Assembly (NCBI GenBank): GCA_902783515.1
Contig: CACZRK010000154.1
Span: 1 to 5,817 of the forward strand
Length of the DNA: 5,817 nucleotides
Origin: an uncultured Coriobacteriaceae bacterium
Lineage (GTDB): Bacteria > Actinomycetota > Coriobacteriia > Coriobacteriales > UMGS124
Direction of reading: 5' to 3'
Notes under the pieces: model-generated
What the model saw: the letters and a program-made list of their open reading frames with translations, nothing else
Databases searched by the model: none
Told to the model about the DNA's origin: nothing
Made by a program: the position numbers and the translations under genes
Shown here: one piece after another, positions 4,419 through 5,817 of the stretch
Layout: each line of letters opens with the position of its first letter
Numbering within the stretch: the stretch's first letter is position 1

Positions 4419-5817
4419 ATGCTGCGCACGATGGCGCGCAATGTGCGAGTGTGCCCGGCATTGTGCGTGGGGTTTGCGCTCTACTGGACGTGGGTCGTCA
4501 TAACGCTCCAGGGTCCCGCTCGCCTTCCATGGAGAGAGATTGTTCCGTTTCCCATCCCTTCGTGGTGCCTCGCGCTCTTGGCGTCCGGCGTTGCCTATGC
4601 GGTCATTGCGCGTATGCAGGTACGGGTAGATGTCCTCAGTCCGCGCAAGAAATGGTGGATGGGAACGACGCTGACCATGTTCGTTGGCCTGCTCCTCTCA
4701 ACAATCTGGATCTGGTGTAGTCCAGGCGGGAGCATGGGACTGGTGCTGTATTGTGCGGGCTCCATTGTAATGGGGGCGGGTTCAGCCGGGGTGCTCGGCG
4801 AGTTCGCGCGATTTTATGAGCGGCTCGGCGTCCTTGTCGCTCTTTCGCATGGCATCGTCGCCATGGCGGTAGCGACATGCTGGCAGACCATCGTGACGCT
4901 TCTGGGAGCCCCGATTCTCAACATGCTTATCGATCCGTGGTTTCCGATCATCATCTTTGGCTGCTTCTCTCACGCTGCTCCCTCAGCGATGCGCCGGTCA
5001 TTTCCGCATCGTGACGAAGCTTCTCCAACACCATCGCAGGCGACGCCGGTCAAGCTGCTGTTCGTCGCCGCCGTTCATGGGATTGCCTTTGGCATCGGTC
5101 TTGGGCTGCTCTTGCAATGGGGAGATCTATTCATCGGGCCGCGTTTGGTTGGATCTTTATGCGCCGGACTGGCGGCGCTCCTACTCGCGGTGGACGCCTT
5201 TTATTTCAAGTCGGACTTCACCCATATGATTTTCCTTGTTGGACTCCCATTAGGGGCAGTCGGGTTTCTCCTTATGGCGTTGGCGCAATCGAAAGGGACG
5301 CTTGCCCTCGGTAATGCCGTGCAAGCCGTGGGCGCGTGCTATCTCAACATTGTCTTCTTCGGCGTATCGGTGTACCTCGCCCGTTACCACCGGGTGTCGG
5401 CACTCAAAGTTCTGCCGGAGGTCATGGCCTGCCTTAGCCTGGGGCAGGTCATGGGCGGCTGTATCGGCTCCGCTCTCGAATTCACGGTGGCTTCATCGGA
5501 CGCCATAACGACCGTTGCCAGCGTCATGAGCGTGACCTTATTGCTCGTCTCTCTCTACGTGTCCAACGGCTGGCGGACTGGACGTGACTGGGAGGCAGTG
5601 CGCCCCGGCGCGCTTGCGGACGGCGGGCAAGCCGGCGTGGAGTCCCTAGCCGCGATGGCCGGGCTTACCGGACGAGAGCGGGAGGTTCTCGAGGCTGTTC
5701 TAGCCGGCAAGAGAAGAAAGGCCGTGGCGGAGAATCTCGGCGTTTCTGAAGAGACTGTTAAGACACATATGCGTAATATCTATACGAAGCTCAATGTCCA
5801 CTCACAGCAAGAACTTG
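4419..5817 (+). CDS. Polytopic membrane LuxR-type transcriptional regulator (3' end outside window)
   Basis: The frame opens at an ATG preceded by GGAGG (4410-4414, four-base spacing) and stays open to the right edge, giving 466 residues with the last codons missing. Residues 1-385 are a membrane domain with about 12 hydrophobic segments (roughly 12-30, 46-65, 80-100, 106-127, 136-163, 173-185, 211-233, 241-262, 269-289, 296-321, 330-353 and 363-381). A polar loop lies at 190-210. After a linker comes a LuxR/GerE helix-turn-helix (415-466): LTGREREVLEAVLAG, then the recognition helix VSEETVKTHMRNIYTKLNV. Proteins of this build are numerous in Eggerthella lenta and relatives, where some control neighbouring reductases and catechol dehydroxylases; the membrane part is thought to sense the signal. 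No phosphoacceptor receiver domain is present. It follows the LysR gene by 57 bp on the same strand, so co-transcription is possible. Its target may be the flavoprotein or a gene to the right. Confidence 0.95.
   Translation, partial: MLRTMARNVRVCPALCVGFALYWTWVVITLQGPARLPWREIVPFPIPSWCLALLASGVAYAVIARMQVRVDVLSPRKKWWMGTTLTMFVGLLLSTIWIWCSPGGSMGLVLYCAGSIVMGAGSAGVLGEFARFYERLGVLVALSHGIVAMAVATCWQTIVTLLGAPILNMLIDPWFPIIIFGCFSHAAPSAMRRSFPHRDEASPTPSQATPVKLLFVAAVHGIAFGIGLGLLLQWGDLFIGPRLVGSLCAGLAALLLAVDAFYFKSDFTHMIFLVGLPLGAVGFLLMALAQSKGTLALGNAVQAVGACYLNIVFFGVSVYLARYHRVSALKVLPEVMACLSLGQVMGGCIGSALEFTVASSDAITTVASVMSVTLLLVSLYVSNGWRTGRDWEAVRPGALADGGQAGVESLAAMAGLTGREREVLEAVLAGKRRKAVAENLGVSEETVKTHMRNIYTKLNVHSQQEL

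Noticed and set aside
4957..5508. Several short forward frames inside the right-hand 1.4 kb
   Set aside because: They are out-of-frame shadows of the long LuxR-type gene starting at 4419, which stays open to the window edge and has clear TM segments and a helix-turn-helix.

Overview
The window looks like chromosome of a high-GC, anaerobic gut-type actinobacterium of the class Coriobacteriia (Eggerthellaceae or Atopobiaceae). This is inferred from three gene types common there: an Arg/Ala-rich DUF4143 ATPase, a Tat-exported fumarate-reductase-like flavoprotein, and a polytopic membrane protein ending in a LuxR helix-turn-helix. No rRNA or other marker gene confirms the taxon.

Layout. Positions 1-122 are the right end of an IS3-family (IS150-like) insertion sequence: the last 28 codons of the transposase (stop at 85-87), then a probable terminal inverted repeat. 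A forward AAA_14/DUF4143 ATPase-like gene follows (139-1476). Its Walker B, sensor and PD-(D/E)XK-like C-terminal parts are well kept, but its N-terminus, where Walker A should be, is not recognisable. A 94-bp convergent gap holds nested inverted repeats. On the minus strand (3148-1571) lies a 525-residue Tat-signal FAD-dependent reductase. A 244-bp divergent promoter region separates it from a forward LysR regulator (3393-4361). This gap contains a clean T-N11-A palindrome and a second 8-bp inverted repeat just upstream of it. After 57 bp a forward gene for a 12-TM LuxR-type membrane regulator begins (4419) and runs off the right edge (466 residues visible). It has no stop inside the window.

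Working model (inference). The reductase is an exported, single-subunit FAD enzyme that lacks the Arg and His residues of classical fumarate reductase, so it probably reduces some other small electron acceptor outside the cytoplasm. The divergent LysR protein, acting at the T-N11-A site, is the likely substrate-responsive switch. The membrane LuxR protein next to it may be a second regulator of the same locus or of a gene to the right. The IS end and the ATPase form a separate, probably decaying accessory block. I found no tRNA, rRNA, CRISPR array or recognisable riboswitch.
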